Of a DNA stretch of 64,000 nt, positions 62,525 to 64,000 are shown piece by piece. The stretch is taken from NCBI RefSeq assembly GCF_002139875.1, contig NZ_CP018793.1, forward strand, positions 744,001 through 808,000. Direction: 5' to 3'. The position numbers and the translations under genes are program-made. The notes under the pieces are model-generated. The model was not told the origin of the DNA and made no database searches. It saw only the letters and a program-made list of their open reading frames with translations. Each line of letters begins with the position of its first letter. The stretch's first letter is position 1. Origin of the DNA: Campylobacter vicugnae. GTDB taxonomy: Bacteria > Campylobacterota > Campylobacteria > Campylobacterales > Campylobacteraceae.

Positions 62525-64000
62525 CTATTTCTTAAGAGATTGATTATAAATTGCACTTGGTCTCATTACAGCTGAGACTTTAGCATCATCAAAAATATAA
62601 TATCCACCAACATCTACACTATTGCCTTGAGAACCATTTAACTCATCTGTAATTATAGATTTATTCTCATTTAAAGCTGCTGCTATACCGCTAAATTTAG
62701 CAGATAATTCACTTTTTGCTAACTCATCAGCCCAGTATAATGCTAAATAGAAGTGGCTACCACGGTTATCATTTTCACCTACATTTTTGCGTGGCGAGTT
62801 GTCATTTTTAAGATAACTTACAATTGCTTTATCTAGTGTATCAGCTAATACTGCAGCTTCTTTTTTACCGCTTACATTTGCTAAATGCTCTAAACTCGCA
62901 CCAAGCGCTAAAAACTCACCTAAGCTATCCCAGCGAAGATGGTTTTCTTCTATTAATTGTTGAGCAATTTTAGGAGCGCTACCGCCAGCACCAGTCTCAA
63001 ATAATCCGCCACCGTTTAATAAAGGAACAATTGATAGCATTTTTGCACTTGTTCCAAGTTCTAATATTGGGAATAAATCTGTTAAATAATCTCTTAATAC
63101 ATTGCCAGTTACACTAATTGCATCTTTGCCAGTTCTAATTATAGAGATTGATTTTTTAATCGCTTCTGTTGGTGCTGCAATACTAATATCTAGACCATTT
63201 AAATCATAATTTTTAAGCTCTGAATTTACTATTTCAATCATACTAGCATCGTGAGCTCTAGCACTATCAAGCCAGAATATTGCAGTTGATTTTGTAGCGT
63301 TTGCTCTATTAATTGCTAGTTTAATCCAATCTTTAATAGCTTCGCTTTTTGCTTGCATTGCTCTAAATATATCACCAGCTTCAACTTCAAATTCCATTTT
63401 TTGACCAGCGTTACTACTAACTGTAAATTTACCAGCTTCACTAGCTATAAATGTCTTATCATGACTACCATACTCTTCAGCTTTTTTAGCCATTAAACCT
63501 ACATTTGAAACGCTACCAATAGTCGCTGGATTTAGTGCGCCATTTGCTTTTAGATCATCTATAGTAGCTTCATATATAGTAGCATATGTACGATCAGGAA
63601 TAACTGCTAAAGTATCAGCTGTTTTGCCATTTTTATCCCACATTTTACCACTATTTCTAATCATAGCAGGCATAGAAGCATCGATAATTACATCGCTTGG
63701 CACATGTAAATTTGTGATACCTTTATCGCTATCAACCATTGCTAAGTCTGGGTTTTTATCTAAAATTTCATTATATTTTGCTATAATTTTATCTTTTATA
63801 GGTAGGTTTTCTATTTTAGCAAATAGATCTTTTAAGCCATTATTTGCTACTACTCCAGCTGCATTTAACTCACTACCAAACTCTTCAAAAATCTCTGCAA
63901 AAAATACCTTCACAAAGTGACCAAACATAACTGGATCGCTCACTTTCATCATTGTAGCTTTTAGATGTACTGAGTATAATAGTGACTCATTTTTAGCATC
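62525..64000 (-). CDS. icd: Monomeric isocitrate dehydrogenase (N-terminus beyond the window)
   Basis: Open from the window edge (reading [20 protein letters not shown]) to TAA at 62525, 491 residues of an enzyme that normally has about 735-740. [47 protein letters not shown] and [10 protein letters not shown] mark the monomeric NADP-type IDH. It oxidises isocitrate to 2-oxoglutarate, the substrate of OorDABC. mdh follows after 2 bases. Confidence 0.96.
   Translation of the reverse strand, partial: DAKNESLLYSVHLKATMMKVSDPVMFGHFVKVFFAEIFEEFGSELNAAGVVANNGLKDLFAKIENLPIKDKIIAKYNEILDKNPDLAMVDSDKGITNLHVPSDVIIDASMPAMIRNSGKMWDKNGKTADTLAVIPDRTYATIYEATIDDLKANGALNPATIGSVSNVGLMAKKAEEYGSHDKTFIASEAGKFTVSSNAGQKMEFEVEAGDIFRAMQAKSEAIKDWIKLAINRANATKSTAIFWLDSARAHDASMIEIVNSELKNYDLNGLDISIAAPTEAIKKSISIIRTGKDAISVTGNVLRDYLTDLFPILELGTSAKMLSIVPLLNGGGLFETGAGGSAPKIAQQLIEENHLRWDSLGEFLALGASLEHLANVSGKKEAAVLADTLDKAIVSYLKNDNSPRKNVGENDNRGSHFYLALYWADELAKSELSAKFSGIAAALNENKSIITDELNGSQGNSVDVGGYYIFDDAKVSAVMRPSAIYNQSLKK

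Noticed and set aside
62525-63952. Complete 475-residue gene starting at the internal ATG
   Set aside because: The frame runs to the window edge with conserved monomeric IDH sequence upstream of that ATG, so the gene is simply cut by the window.
1-64000. CRISPR array, rRNA operon or origin of replication
   Set aside because: No evenly spaced repeats, no rRNA sequence and no DnaA-box cluster noticed while reading both strands.

Overview
The window is about 64 kb of AT-rich epsilonproteobacterial chromosome, almost certainly a Campylobacter outside the C. jejuni/coli pair (fetus / hyointestinalis / lanienae-like, judged by eye). The basis is the oorDABC-mdh-monomeric icd locus, the run cheZ / U32 / purE / DUF3972 / glyQ / NIF3 / zinc-ribbon / waaA that I recall as the C. 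jejuni Cj0700-Cj0708 order, phase-variable poly-G tracts, and TATAAT-type -10 boxes without clear -35 boxes. No database search was possible, so family calls rest on visible motifs.

Layout. 1-2228: an FtsH-like AAA+ membrane protein lacking the zinc-protease motif, then mogA. 2308-6900: a four-gene surface-polysaccharide islet (HAD phosphatase, nucleotidyltransferase-kinase, second nucleotidyltransferase, large transferase) with two poly-G tracts. 6975-15041 (minus): one compact operon uvrD-truB-csrA-ispE-rplI-hslV-hslU-era-ribBA. 15228-19476: LysR regulator, SspB-like protein, pepF, sstT. 19768-24000: metK-dsbD-rhodanese-hypothetical-HAD. 24122-29319: ilvI-ilvH-lpxD-ppk. 29371-33008: metE behind a long leader carrying a Cys-rich mini-peptide, then metF. 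33009-33880: non-coding and repeat-rich. 33881-37165 (minus): TrkA-like protein, SDR, trmA. 37228-38774: accessory scar with an hsdS remnant, a GIY-YIG/T5orf172 gene followed by an integron attC-like palindrome, and a DUF4143 ATPase fragment. 39110-40228: tgt. 40317-47479 (minus): nine-gene operon led by cheZ. 47636: tRNA-Arg(GCG). 47800-50095: PHP phosphatase and glnA. 50144-54198: wrecked Mu-like prophage material. 54415-58471 (minus): flavodoxin, TRIC channel, argD, FAH-family, fliL, acpS. 58594-64000 (minus): icd-mdh-oorD-A-B-C, with icd running off the window.

How genes work together. icd, mdh and oorDABC cover TCA steps with a ferredoxin/flavodoxin-type 2-oxoglutarate oxidoreductase; sucCD, which I recall between mdh and oorD in C. 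jejuni, is absent at this site. metK, metE and metF cover methionine/SAM metabolism, ilvIH branched-chain amino acids, lpxD and waaA lipid A-KDO assembly, cheZ and fliL motility. The 2.3-6.9 kb islet looks like a pathway that activates and attaches a small substituent to a surface glycan in a phase-variable way.

Most unusual: the phage remnant. It keeps two truncated tail modules (tail-chaperone end plus only the first 36-60 codons of a tape-measure-like protein), a canonical U UUU UUA -1 frameshift site, a family of GC-rich palindromic elements placed in front of ribosome binding sites, and a MuF head protein carrying an unidentified C-terminal domain immediately followed by an overlapping small gene, the layout of a phage-borne polymorphic toxin with its immunity protein. 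Other leads are the protease-dead FtsH paralogue, the metE leader, and the attC-like site.
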